The notes below the pieces were generated by a model that ran no database searches, was not told where the DNA came from, and saw only the letters and a program-made list of their open reading frames with translations. The position numbers were made by a program, and so were the translations under genes. Source: Steinernema hermaphroditum (Eukaryota > Nematoda > Chromadorea > Rhabditida > Steinernematidae). From it: DNA of 64,000 nt. Every line of letters begins with the position of its first letter. Within the stretch, counting starts at the first letter, position 1. Shown here piece after piece: positions 43,369 to 55,056 of the stretch. The DNA lies in contig CM059622.1 of NCBI GenBank assembly GCA_030435675.1, forward strand, positions 10,788,001 to 10,852,000. Direction: 5' to 3'.

Positions 43369-45829
43369 TCAAACGACAGCAATTAGACGACCTTTAATCT
43401 TGGATACTTGGTGGCAAACATCTTTGTACAGATTTCTAAAGGTTCTTTGTGAATAAAAAGTCACCACACTATGGAGTACCTGTTTAAAAGTAGGACAAGA
43501 GTGATAGTAACTGCGGGAAGCGAACGATAGAGCAGAATGTAGGTGAGTTTAGAGTAGTTTGAAGCTTTGATTTGGCTCGCGAACACTTGGTAAACGATGC
43601 TAACAATGTGTGTTGGAAGGTGCAGTGCAAGAGTTTGGTACAGAGCAGAGAGTTCACGGTGATCAAGAGCCTGCTTTCGGACGAACTTCTGAAAGAAGCG
43701 ATGAACTACGGAAATCCAGAGAAACTCGCCAGATAGATCACTCTGAAGACAGTGACGATGTAGATGGCCGTGGTTACGTGCCGACAGGCATTGATAATGA
43801 ATTCGAATTTCTCCGTCGGGTCGTGGTAGTAATGACTTTCGAAGGCGTAGTAAAAGTCGAAGTTCAAGTAGACGGTCATGAGGACCAGGACGATCAGGGC
43901 GTACCAAATCAGGAATATGAGATACTGAAAAAGAGGGAAGTGGTTTGTGAGTTGTCAGCGTCTTGCCTTGTGGAGGTCTCTTTCGTAGGGAATGGAGAAG
44001 TGGAACGCCACCGAAAGCTGGTTCAGGGAGAGCAGGATGTTGAGAAGGATGAACCCGATGCGGAACCAGGCCGCAAAGGATCCTGCGGTCTACACAAGGA
44101 ATTCTTTTAAGAACAGCTCTGATTAATAATCCAATAGGATTGCTAGACACTTCTGTCTACGACAAAAAGAAACAAACGGCAGCACCCCCTCCCCCATGAA
44201 ACGGTCTAATTGAAAGTAAATAATTGCATTTATCACCGAAGAATAGGAAATTAGCAAAAAATGGAACAATGGAACGTTTGGCCCATTGAGCAAATACGTA
44301 TTATTGATAGCACCAGAAGTCAGATTTCGAAACATTTATTGTCCACCGCTTGCCTCTGTTATTCTTTGCGCGGACAGGTGCCCTTTCAGCCCTTTGATCG
44401 TGTACTATGCCGATCGCTGATGGCCTCGCAAGGGAGCGGATCGATTTCATAATACCACAATATCATAATATTTGTGATCCAAGTGGTCGCTTCTCTCCCT
44501 TCTGTCTCGAGGCTCGTTCACAGACATGTTCTGATGTCTTGCAGCACAGCGAGAAGTGATCGAGTTTCGCTGTGATATTGTTGGCTGTACGAAAACTTTT
44601 GAAACCGACGATCGCTTGAGAGATCACAAACGAACGGTTCATGGAATGAGGTCGTTCCGTCCAGTTCATCATCTGCATATCGCGTACTGTCCGTACAATG
44701 GCTGTGTATGGGAGGGCCATGAAAAAAAATTACAAATTGCATCTACGTGAAGTACACCACGATGACGAAAGTGAGGAACCCGCCATCATTCCGTGTCCCT
44801 CCTGTGAGCTGTCCTTCGGCTCCCAGCTCCACCTTGTACGGCACTACATCGAGGCGCACGATGAAAGTGTGACTATTAACGAAGTCGTACCAGATGTGAG
44901 CGTCGAGGTTGGTGATTTATTTTGACCATAAAATGTAGTCATGTTCATTAGGAGTGGCTCGACAGATTCAAAATAACACAGTGCACGGACCTCGTAGCAC
45001 GTCGAGGTCCCAAAAAAAGATCTACTATTGCAAGAATATTGTATTTCAGTAGGTTGGGTCCATCCATTGACAGAGATCCAACACAAGTGACAACCAGAAC
45101 GCCAAGGCAACCAGTCCGATGTGGAAAGACGTGTCTAGCCTTCGCCAGGGTTGGTTTGCGAAGGGAAGAGATAAAATCAAAGAGCGCTTTAGGTTAGAAC
45201 GGTCACAAATGAGACGAAGATAACCTACAGCGTCCATGAACGACGATTCAAGCGATACCGACCTTTGTGGCTTCTATCCTATCATTTTCAAATTTTCAAT
45301 CGAGTAAAACGTTCCATTGTTACTTTTTTATTTTTCTATTCTTCGGTGATAAATGTGTATCTGAAGTAGTAAAAAAATTGAAATTGGTGATTCCCGTTCC
45401 GAACGCAAGTTAGGAAATGCTTGGCTGAGACTTTGTTTTGGTTTTCGTCATCCAAAACGTATTTTCAGAAAGTTTCTTTGGTCCAACACTCATCCAGATA
45501 TTAAACAACTCACGATATCAAGTACGCCATGGAACTTCACTCTCGTCAACTCGAAAACGCCACAAGTAAGCATTGACAGCAAGGACAGCAGGTTCGCAAT
45601 GGAGATGTGCTCCAAAATACGGTATAATATAAGACCATCGTATTCCGTTTTATTAGAAAGTGTCTAAGAAGGCAGAATTGATGCCCGTTCGCGATACATT
45701 CTTACGACCTACCACAATAATCGCAAAATAGAGAGGCAAATAGATGCTTGTAATCACGACATACGGTATCCCCAAAACGAGAGATTCCGACACAGAATAG
45801 TATGTGCTGATATTGTCCGGAGAATCCAT
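43369..45829 (-). CDS. 7TM chemoreceptor-type protein (receptor 6), split
   Basis: Exons 45829-45713, 45663-45514, then 44089-43967, 43924-43730, 43688-43480 and 43435-43369. The codon counts 39, 50, 41 and 65 and the 209-base exon equal those of receptor 5, and every phase fits. The two halves therefore form one 286-residue gene with a 1.4 kb second intron (45513-44090) that contains an antisense zinc-finger fragment. TM1 is LGIPYVVITSIYLPLYFAII, TM3 AAWFRIGFILLNILLSLNQL, TM4 YLIFLIWYALIVLVLMTVYL; the loop has SHYYHDPTEK. Introns 3 and 4 both begin with GC (AAG|gcaaga, CTG|gcgagt). The alternative is two fragments of separate broken genes. Confidence 0.62.
44545..44925 (+). pseudogene. C2H2 zinc-finger fragment, nested antisense
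   Basis: It lies inside intron 2 of receptor 6 on the other strand. It opens behind a TTGCAG acceptor with no ATG. Three C2H2-type fingers are visible: FRCDIVGCTKTFETD...HKRTVH, YCPYNGCVWEGHEKK...HLREVH, and PCPSCELSFGSQLHLVRHY. A run of eight A at 44722-44729 puts fingers 2b-3 in another frame, so as read the frame is broken inside finger 2. It then runs to TGA at 44925. It could be a degenerate gene or a sequencing slip in the A run. Confidence 0.6.
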
Positions 45830-46497
45830 TGGCCAAACGAATCCGTTCTCCAATTCACGCCGCAAAGGAAACCTCCAATCAGACGCCCATAAAACATATC
45901 CAATATTGCTCTGTTTGCTCATTTATCGCAAAAATAATATAGCGTTCGTTTCTCGGTTTGTGTCTGACGATCTGGCGTTTCACCACTGTAAACGTAGTTT
46001 GGGGAGCTTCATAAGTTAAGAAGTGTGACTTTCAATGCCTGACGAATACAGATCATTTGGGGAGGAATGATCTCGAAGTGGTGTGAATTAGTATCCATTC
46101 TGAAACCAAAACGTTTTAGAGTTTACATTAAACGCTATTCGGGATATGGACCACCCGTTTTACCGTAGTATTGGATGAGATGATTGGCACGTTACCCAAC
46201 AACAACGTCGACTTAATCAAGAGAGCTTCAATCAAATGAAACCAGTAAGATAATAAAACACATCCAATATTTTCCGCTCCAAATTTGTCGAAAAACACCG
46301 ATAACAAGAACATCGGATTCGCCTCGTTCCGTCAACAATGTCAACCCTGTTTGGATGTCCTTCCAATGCAACGCGATGAAAGATATCGAGCCCACTCGAT
46401 CATGTTCATCCGAAGACGAGTGTTTGGAAAAGAAGAATTTCAACATGATGCAACAAAGCACATTATATCGCACTGAATGATGTATGCGTCTCGCGTG
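45830..46497. other. Spacer between receptors 6 and 7
   Basis: 668 bases between two minus-strand receptors, presumably the promoter of receptor 6. No gene is seen. Confidence 0.35.
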
Positions 46498-47727
46498 TCA
46501 GGACCAATGCCGAACCTCTCTAATCGCGTTAAAAAATCGTTTCTTCGTCAAGGCCACCAACTTGCAGACATGCTTCCATAGAGTTCTGAAATCGCAAAAC
46601 TTCGAAACGAAGCTTCCCCCACTTCTACCTGTTCAGAAACAACAAAATCGTAATGCTGATGGCAGGAAGTGAACGGTAAAGGACAAAGTAGATGACCTTC
46701 GATAGACTCGCTGCAAAGATCTGTTTTCGGAAGATTTGGAAGACGATGAGGCGAATGTCCGTCGGAAGATGGAGCGCTAGCGCTTGGTACAAGTTGTGAA
46801 GGTTGTTTCGGTCCACGGACTGATGCTTTTTGAACTTCTGAAAGTCTCACATCCGATAACTCTGATACTGGAACGCAAAAGGCTAAAGACCCCAGGAGGA
46901 TGAATATTCTGAATCGTAAGAGACTTACGACATATATGAGGCGAAAAACGATGACTATGTAGAACGTAGTCGTTATGTGCCGAAGGACGATCAGAGGAGT
47001 TTCGTACTTCTCGGTAGGGTCGTGGAAATAGTGCGTTTGGAAGTCGTAGTGGAAATCGACTCTCAGATAGACCGTCATGAGGATGAGGACAACCAGCGCG
47101 TACCAGATGAGGAAGATGCAGTACTGAAAGGAGAGGAATACCACTCAGAATTGCTCGAATCTCACTTTGTGGATATCTCGCTCATAAAGGATTTCGAAGT
47201 TAAAGGCGACTGAGAGTTGGTTAGAAGCCAACAGGAAACCAAGCAGAGTAAATCCGACGTCGAACCAGGCGGAGAGCGAGCCAGAGGTCTAAACGAGAGA
47301 TGACTACTCTATTGTGGAGCCTCTGATCTGTTTGTCACCGTCCCGCCCCCGTAGACTGTTCCTGTTATGGAGGCTGATGCATTTCTGAGCCAAGCTAATC
47401 CCAAGGGCCGCGAAAACTTACGATGTCGATCAGCGGATGGAATGTCTTCCTTGTCAACTCGTAGAGAGCACTTGTGAAAGTGGATATAATCGAAAGAAGG
47501 TTGGCGATGAAGAGATGTTCCAGAAGACGATACAAAATGACACCATCATATTGTTTGCTTGTGTTGAGGATCTGTACCGATTCACCATAAATCTCTAGAT
47601 GTACCGCACGTACCCAAATGATGATTACATACAAAGGCAAGTAAACGGCGACTACGAGGGAGTACGATACTCCCAGAGGAAGAGAGTCCGTTGTGGAGTG
47701 GATGGCGACGTCGTTCGACGAATTCAT
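46498..47727 (-). CDS. 7TM chemoreceptor-type protein (receptor 7)
   Basis: Exons 47727-47614, 47571-47422, 47288-47166, 47123-46929, 46837-46629 and 46585-46498 give 292 residues with codon counts 38, 50, 41, 65 and a 209-base fifth exon. TM1 is LGVSYSLVVAVYLPLYVIII, TM3 SAWFDVGFTLLGFLLASNQL, TM4 YCIFLIWYALVVLILMTVYL, and TM7 YRSLPAISITILLFLNR; the loop carries THYFHDPTEKYE. It belongs to the receptor 5/6 subfamily. A longer upstream in-frame start (47892) exists, but the ATG at 47727 matches the paralogues. It is divergent from receptor 8. Confidence 0.77.
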
Positions 47728-48230
47728 ACTCACAACAACACCGCTTTTCGAATTTGAGTCTACATAAAGATAACCCATAATCAAACACCAATAAACGTGT
47801 CGTAGATCTCTTCTCTGGGCGCCATTGTAGAGAAACACTAGCGCCATAATCTGCGCTTCTGGTAGAATGTTGTAAATGTGTATCGATTCCATTTTGATGC
47901 AGCATGGGAACCCTTATTTCTGGAAGGTCATTTCTGGCAGTGGAACTGCTTCTTTAGAAGGTGACCGTCTTCGGGGCTAGGTGAGGCCACTCATGGAGAC
48001 CCAATCGATCAACCCCTTCTATACATTTTTGGAACGTTTCGCATGCCTTTGCGCAAATTCGGGTTCATCCCACTCAAAGGTGTAATTGGCTGAAAGGCAT
48101 CGGTGATGCAACAACATGCGAACGCAGCAATTTCAGCGCAGTTACATAAAGAAGCTTGCGTCAAGCAGGGCATAAACATGTGGAATTGCATGTCGAGGGA
48201 ATTTGAGGGAATATTCTTCTACTTTTGCAG
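47728..48230. other. Divergent region lacking receptor-8 exon 1
   Basis: It lies between divergent receptors 7 and 8. I looked on the plus strand for the TM1 exon expected upstream of receptor 8 and found no hydrophobic exon ending in a GT donor. Confidence 0.45.
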
Positions 48231-49525
48231 ATTCTCGCCGACAATAGATACGAGGGAATCATCATCCATCGTATTCTGAAGCACCTGGCGATCGCGAACG
48301 TTCTCTCCCTCTTCTCCACCTTCATGAGCGGACTCTTCGAGTTGGCTAACGCCACCTTTGACGATTTCTTGGATATTATAAGCAGAACTGAAGGTGCAAA
48401 ACTAATTCCAGAATCACAGATCTGCGGATCCTTGTCCTCCTGGTTCCGCGTCGTCTACGCCCTTCTGAACGTCCTTCTTGCCTTCAATCGTTTCTCGGTC
48501 GCCTTCGATTTTTCCGTTCCATACGAGGGAGATATCCATCGCGTATGGCCTTTAGTCGTATCCAATTGGATAGGTAGTAAGAGGCTACTCTTCACAGAGT
48601 CACTGCAATTTTCACTAGACATTCTCCTTTGGCACCTTTCGGAAGGGTCCGTGTTAGTCACTCACGTATCTTTCTTGGAACTTCGAAACGTAGAAGATGT
48701 AACATCTGGGATCAATTCTGAAATATTCCTTCCACTTAATTTGACGCCATTTTGAAAATAACAATCATTCCTGCTCTTATAGTAAGGTTGAATAGGCCTT
48801 AGGTCAAACGATCCTTGGTAAGAGTTTATAATTCGGTTAACATTGAAACATAGATTGAAATTTCAGTTTAAAAACACATACGGTATGACCACGAGAAATT
48901 CAATGTCCCATTTCTTCTTTGTGACATAGCAACGCTTAGAAGTTACCCAGTTTAGTACCTTATCTTCTTGGTCTGGTACGCGCTGGTCGTCTTGATTATC
49001 ATGACGGCATATCTCAAGATCGACTTCCGCTACGACCTCGACACGCATTGGTTCAATGCCCCTGCAGTCGTCTTCGACCAGCCCGTGTGGATTCTTCGCT
49101 ACTTCATCTCGTTCATCTACGTCGTCGTCGTTGTGAGACTCGTCTATCTGGTGAGTTGCTGTCTGTGGCCTCTTCTCCGAAAGGGTGCTGTAGAAGCTGA
49201 ACCGAAGGCAGGGCGTCAGCAAGTACAACCTCCACGTCCTCTTCCAGTTCCTAGCCCTCCACTTGCCTTCTGAGCTGTCGAGCATTCTCCGCAGGGTGCT
49301 GAAAGACGAAACAAATCAGAGCAGTCGACTCAACGTCCTCTTGTTGTTCATCTACAGAGCCGTTCCCGCCATCACCATTTCGATTCTGCTCCTGATGAAC
49401 AGGTAAGAAACGCATGAGATTAAGTAGTGTGGGCCACGAGTGACGTTTGCAGAAATCTGTGTAGACAAGTGCTCGCCATTCCTGGAAAGATGAAGAACAG
49501 AATTGTTCCTAATGAAAGGTATTAG
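48231..49525 (+). pseudogene. 7TM receptor 8, lacking its first exon
   Basis: Exons 48231-48377, 48420-48542, 48956-49150, 49194-49402 and 49453-49525 correspond to exons 2-6 of its paralogues (49, 41 and 65 codons, then 209 bases). TM2 is KHLAIANVLSLFSTFMSGLF, TM3 SSWFRVVYALLNVLLAFNRF, and TM4 YLIFLVWYALVVLIIMTAYL. No TM1 exon was found upstream, so the gene is headless. In addition the boundary after exon 2 reads ATT|ataagc with no GT or GC donor. The 42 bases up to the next acceptor read through in frame, adding 14 residues. The later exons are intact, so decay is recent or an unseen first exon exists. Confidence 0.6.
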
Positions 49526-51346
49526 CTGTGAAAACACCGTAATCAATGCTAGTTATAGGCAGTTATCGGTAGTCCGTTTATCTGCAGCGTGAAATATCGG
49601 CGAGAGATCTTTGGGAATCATCATGATGTCTCAAGAAATCAGGACGTAATGAAAATAAATAGTCCTTGGAGTCGGGTCTCCCTCTGTCCGATTTCGCTGC
49701 TTTCTGAAATAGAAGACCCGTTTCCTTCGGTTTATACACGTTTCTTTCGCTTTTCACGGTGATGAGCTGGGTGGGACCCGATTCTGCTTATTTCATTATA
49801 ACTCTGATTGTGTAAAAATGCATAAGCTGCACCTATTTGTGTTTACAGATCGGCCGCTTCTTCTCAGGATATCGGTGTATGAATGCTTTCTATTCACGTT
49901 CCTGGAAAAGGAGAATAACTTGAACGAGATACCGGAGCCTCGCCAGTAAACAAGTCCTTCTCTCATAAATCTTCTATCCCTCTACTTCCCTCATTACCTC
50001 TCGTTTGTCTCAGCTTTGAAAGTTCTCGTCGCATTTATTTTTGGAAAAGAGCCCAGTGACCTTTAATCTGAGGTTTATGACGCGAGTCGGTGTCATCGAA
50101 TATTACAATTGCATGTAGATTGCGCAGATGAGTGTCTCTAGCCACTTCATGTTAAAGCTAAATATGGCTCGGTTCGCAAAGGATTACTGAGGCGCACCTG
50201 GTCGTTTCTATCCCCTTTACGAAGGATTATGTTCGATTTTAATTAAGTACGCGCGTCCTTCTGTTCCCCTAAATGTCAAGTCTGCGCTAATGAGCACTGC
50301 GAAGTAGGCATTTTGGAGATCGCTGCGCGTCCTATGACGACTTTTCGGTTTGGTGCCTCCTGACACGCCTCGAGTAGTTCCGCTTTCGACGTTTGCGTGA
50401 CAGATTCTTTCGTATTTTTTCTTGTTAGGCCAATTAAAGATATTTGGGAGATTTTGTGATACTCGAAAAGATGCGCAGAACTGTTCTCCGAGCTGAGAAT
50501 CACAGGCGTCTCTCACAGAGTTCAGATGGCGTCAGATTTTCAAGAAGTACATCCAACATTTCACGTGGCGTGAATTCTTAAAATCACTAATGTAACCTAT
50601 TCGAAGCAGTAAGGTAAACAGGGCAACCAGATCCTAACAACAGAACGGTCATGCCGCAATTTCGAGATCTTGCTCGGGGAAGAGTTCAGGATATCATGGT
50701 TTAAAAACGTCTAGCAAGGATGTAGCCACGAACGTGCTATTTCAACTGATATTTCATTTCCACGGCATGTCATCAAATTCATTTCAGATTCTTTCACTAC
50801 TTTTGATCTGATATCCATATGAGATTAACTTCTGCTTTGTTCAAAACTAAAAAAACTAAAAGAGAAGTTTATGTGAGTAGCAACTACTGTAATCTGACTG
50901 AAATTTGGCAGCCCAAAATGCGATGTTGAAAGTCCCATTTTTATTGAGGGTTTCGTTGTTTGTAACCTGTACCATTAGGGAACCATTCAAAATTGTCACA
51001 ATTTACAACATGCTTCTCCCAGTCTCCGAACTAATCACTTCAGTCTCCTTTCTATTCGCAATTCATGCTCATTCATAGGCTACCTTTCAAATGCTATTCC
51101 CATTGGGAAATAATTACAAAGCAGCCAACATCCCACACCTATCGATTTGCGTGCTCGTGGAAGCGAATTTCTGCGGCACCCATCCGACCGTAGAGTCCCT
51201 TTATAATTGGTGCTTTATGCGTGCGTAATGATCTCCTCTTCTGCGCTCGGTGTCGTCATTAAGGCGCTCTCGCCTCCCTGGCCTTTCGAGTCGGCATTCA
51301 AGCTGTTATAGAACTGCACACCTTCTTCTCCACTCAACCTTTGAAG
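49526..51346. other. 1.8 kb intergenic, no gene seen
   Basis: AT-rich spacer between receptors 8 and 9. Short frames on the minus strand (50217-50516) show no splice or domain support. Confidence 0.4.
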
Positions 51347-52542
51347 ATGTTCGAACTCGTCAATGGCATCGTCGCCATCGCCTCTTCACTTCTATCCATG
51401 CCATCCCAAGCTCTCTTGGCGGCAGTAAGTGCACTTCAATTGACAAATAAAAGTGGACATGTTCAGACGTTCTATCGAGAAAGGGAGACAGAAGAGAACA
51501 AGCCGAACAAGATCTTCTTCCAGCTGCTCATGCTCAATCTCATGGATGGGGTTGTAACGAGTGTCGTAGGGATACAGGAGGTCACCGATCACTCGAAGAA
51601 TTGGTTCAATCTGGTAAGAAAGAGGAATTTTCATGTCGATGATGATTTACAAAAGAACATTCCAAACACATACTCCGGAACGATCCCCTGTTGGTTCAAA
51701 AGTCTTAAAACATCAAGTATAGACGAGGTTCCAATCACACCGCTTTAGTTGTGCGAAATCGCCGACATTCTGTATGTCCCTTCGCTTTCCTGCTTCGTCC
51801 TCCTTCTTCTTTGTGTTCAACTTCGCGACCTTCTCACCACCGAAAAGAAACTCGACTCCTACTGCTACGATGTAGGTTCCCTTGGCTCGATAGACTGGTC
51901 TGTTCAGGCAGTACATTTCAGATCTGTACCGTCTTCCTGTGGACTTTCTACATTAATTCCATCGTCGTTGTGGCCACCTTACAGGCGAACTCGCTCTATG
52001 GACTAGACTTCTTCAAGTTCCATCGCATCTACTGGGCCGAGTACCTTTTCTCCGCTCTTATATTTCTCCTCTGCGCGGTGGCCTTTGTCACCACTCTGTT
52101 CTACGTTTACTGCAAGGTAGCAAAACAGAGAAAAGACAGTGGAAAACGAGGTTTAGCGCTACGACCAAACAGAATCGATGCGCCACGAGTACACGATCGC
52201 TCTCAAAAGCGTGCTTGTAGGCACACTCCTAGCCATGCTCTTGGTCAAAACCGCATACTTCATCGACATTCAAAGCAAGGAGTTGTGGCTGGCCCTAAAC
52301 ATCTTCAGAAGCGCCATACCGATATCGGTTTTTGTCGCCGTTTGGTTCACAAACAAGTAAGTTGGATGATCAAAGCGTCAGTGTGAAGACTCATTTCCAG
52401 GAAAATGGCGACGAACGCGAAGAAACTTCTCATCGTTCTCTTCTTCAGAGCACGTCATTTCCTCGAAAGCATCTGCGTGGAGTTCCTGCGTGGTCCCGAA
52501 GAACGCGGTGAAGATACGGTCAGTCCGAGAACCGATGCCTAG
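51347..52542 (+). CDS. 7TM chemoreceptor-type protein (receptor 9)
   Basis: Exons 51347-51424, 51467-51613, 51749-51871, 51922-52116, 52157-52356 and 52401-52542 give 294 residues with codon counts 26, 49, 41 and 65. TM1 is GIVAIASSLLSMPSQALL, TM2 FFQLLMLNLMDGVVTSVVGI, TM3 LYVPSLSCFVLLLLCVQLRD, TM4 FLWTFYINSIVVVATLQAN, TM5 YLFSALIFLLCAVAFVTTLF, TM6 LVGTLLAMLLVKTAYFID, and TM7 RSAIPISVFVAVWFTNK. The last two exons total 342 bases, as in receptor 10, suggesting a subfamily. Sequence similarity to receptors 5-8 is low, but the exon plan is preserved. Confidence 0.72.
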
Positions 52543-53159
52543 CTGCAGGATCTTGTGTTCAGCAAATTTATCTTGCAGGTCTTCCTCTGATATCATATTG
52601 TTGTTTTTAGCGTCTTTTTTCATATCTGTCCCATTTTTTCGCTCTGGACTTTTGCCTGCATCCACAAATAATTGGCTCATTTTCTGAGACTTAAATCGAG
52701 GTAAACTCAAGTGACGAGCTGCCCAGAAAACAGCGATCTGTTTTAAAATCGCTTCATTGCCTAATCTTTATACAACTCTTCATTTCATGATCATTGCAAA
52801 TCCCACGTGCTGGTGACCTATGTGATATTATCCAATAGCATTAATAAACAATACGCAAATACTCTTTTTTTTCAGCTTTGAGAGTAGCATCGTTGAGAGT
52901 GGAGGATGTCTAAAAGTTTTGTTGGTAACAGAAAGATGTTAGTGTCTGTCTCTCAGACAGAAGTTTCAGACAATGGCGGTCATCATGTCGCATAATTCAG
53001 TGCAAAGCGGTGGGATCGGAAGCGACACCAAAATGTCTGTCTCTGTCTGTTTGGAAGAAAGGCAAAGTGTCACACAGATGCATTGATAATGGGAAATTCA
53101 CAAGTGAGAATTCCACAGTAACGCTCCTTGACATATGACTGAAGATTACTGAATGGCGA
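52543..53159. other. Convergent intergenic region
   Basis: It lies between receptors 9 and 10. It contains short GTCTGTCTCT-type runs near 52940 and 53030. No gene is seen. Confidence 0.35.
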
Positions 53160-54576
53160 TCAGCTTGGGAGAATACTCGAGCGCCTCGTAGCGTTCGAGG
53201 CCTTGCTGCGAGTGTTGTCGACGTGGAAGACATGGCTGGACGAGACGCTCTTGCCAGGGAGGAGAAAGTTGACGAAATGGTGACGGACAAGCCTAAATAG
53301 CTGTTATTTCGGACCGCGCTTGAAAGCAGTCCTACGGGTTGAATCCGACGTGAATGAGAAAGACAAAGCAGGGGATCATGACCAAAAAGGCGGCAAAGAT
53401 CGTCGTGACATATGGGCTCGCTTCTTCGGGAAAATAGTTCCCCGCGGTCGCCGTTCCGCTGAAGAGGACAAAGGTGAGAACTGCTTGAAGGATGACGCGA
53501 CCCTCCACCGATGAGATCTTCGTCGCCTTGTTGTACAGGAACCTCTAAAAGGAGAGACGATTTTCACAAAAATGGGATGCCATTACAACCTGATAGGCGA
53601 TTCCAGCCACCAGGGCGACGTATGCAAGAAGAGTGGCTGCGTTGATGCTCAAAGAGAAGTAGGTGAGGGCGACAGCCAGCGGATTTTGTTCCTCGTGGGT
53701 GTAGCTGTGGACATGTACTTTATATGTCGCCTCGATTTTTGAAATGTAGAAGAGTACGGGAAAGGTGAGAACCGTTGCCCAGACGAGGTAGATCGATGTG
53801 TGGAAGACCTGAAGGATATTTGCGGACTATAGGTCGCTAAAACGGCGATGTGGAACTGAAAGTGTTTTCGATAATGCGACTTAGATATTGGTACAAACTA
53901 AACTTCAGCTTCAAACTTCATCTAGGGACTCTCGAAATACATAATTGCTATGATTCGTCTTGCACAGCCTGTTTTCCTGCAAAACGCATCTTAACGAAAA
54001 AAGAAATATTTTTAGATCTGCATTCCGTCGGTCACGTAACATTAAAAAGAATTTGCGTGACACTCATTAGCGGCAAAGTGTATTGAGAGCACAACAGAAC
54101 GAATTCTTCGAATTCGGTGACACTTGCCTTCGTGACCGCGTCTTTTGCCGAACTGAGTCTTAGAATAACAAGCAGCCTATTAGCGGCCAGAATCAAGTTC
54201 AGCAACGGTATCGCCCAGGTGTGGCTGTAGCGGAGATAGGAGCACGCCTGAAACGCACTTGTACAATTTCAATTCTTCTCACCTACCATGACGGCATAGA
54301 AGTAAAAAGCTGTGGGTGCGTAGTCCATGACACAGGCATAGGCCGTCGTGACTAGGTGGAAGCAGTTCATAATGCCCATGTGCAGCATGATATGGTACAC
54401 AATATTTGATTTGAAGATTGGGTGCCTAGCGAAAAGCTGAAAATATGCGTCGCTCTAAGATTGTGGAGGACCCTGACCCAGATCAGTACGACGTAGGCAG
54501 GCAAGAAGACGATGACAAAGGCTAACTTCACAGCGGCGACGACGTCCACAAAACCTCTGCTGACGACGTCGACCAT
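53160..54576 (-). CDS. 7TM chemoreceptor-type protein (receptor 10)
   Basis: Exons 54576-54478, 54436-54287, 54247-54128, 53808-53590, 53544-53336 and 53292-53160 give 309 residues with codon counts 33, 50, 40, 73 and a 209-base fifth exon. TM1 is VVAAVKLAFVIVFLPAYVVL, TM2 MLHMGIMNCFHLVTTAYACV, TM3 WAIPLLNLILAANRLLVI, TM4 YLVWATVLTFPVLFYI, TM5 NAATLLAYVALVAGIAYQ, and TM6 LQAVLTFVLFSG. Intron 3 starts with GC in a perfect context (AAG|gcaagt). Exon 1 ends at TGG|gtcagg. It is closest in exon plan to receptor 11. Confidence 0.73.
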
Positions 54577-55056
54577 GGTTGTTCGGGCAAGAATGAATGA
54601 ATATCGCTTTGAGTTTGTATTTTTATAGAACTCTAGGAGAGCTCGTGACCAACTTAGAGAACACTCACACTGGCACGCACTTTTTCTGAATCGCATTCTG
54701 CACGGAGGTGAGGTATAGAGGTGAGGTTGATTCGTCCCCGAACCAAAAGAAATGCGTTCTGCAGTGATTGACGGTTTGTTTGAAAAGTGATCATCTGAAC
54801 ATATGTAGGACTGATAGCCCAGTCCTACAGTTAGTTGCACAGAGAATGCCGGCACATTGGCGTTGACTTCTTGGTCAACATCGGCATTGTGGATGGACTC
54901 CGGCGTCGTGCTCAGTGCCGAAGAAAGGAGGGAAGCAACGAATACGGTGATCAACGTTTCTTATGAGATATCGAAGGTGTAGTGTAGCAAAAGCCATTGA
55001 TTTAAAGAAGTTTATCAAGAGTCAAGGGCAGTAGAAGGAGCATATTGCTATTGAAC
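54577..55056. other. Spacer upstream of receptor 10
   Basis: 480 bases between two minus-strand genes. Minus-strand frames reach into it, but no exon with splice support was found. Confidence 0.35.

Noticed and set aside
43461..44150. Single 229-codon minus-strand frame
   Set aside because: It runs through two introns of receptor 6. Only parts of it are in the receptor frame; the rest is Pro/Arg-rich shadow.
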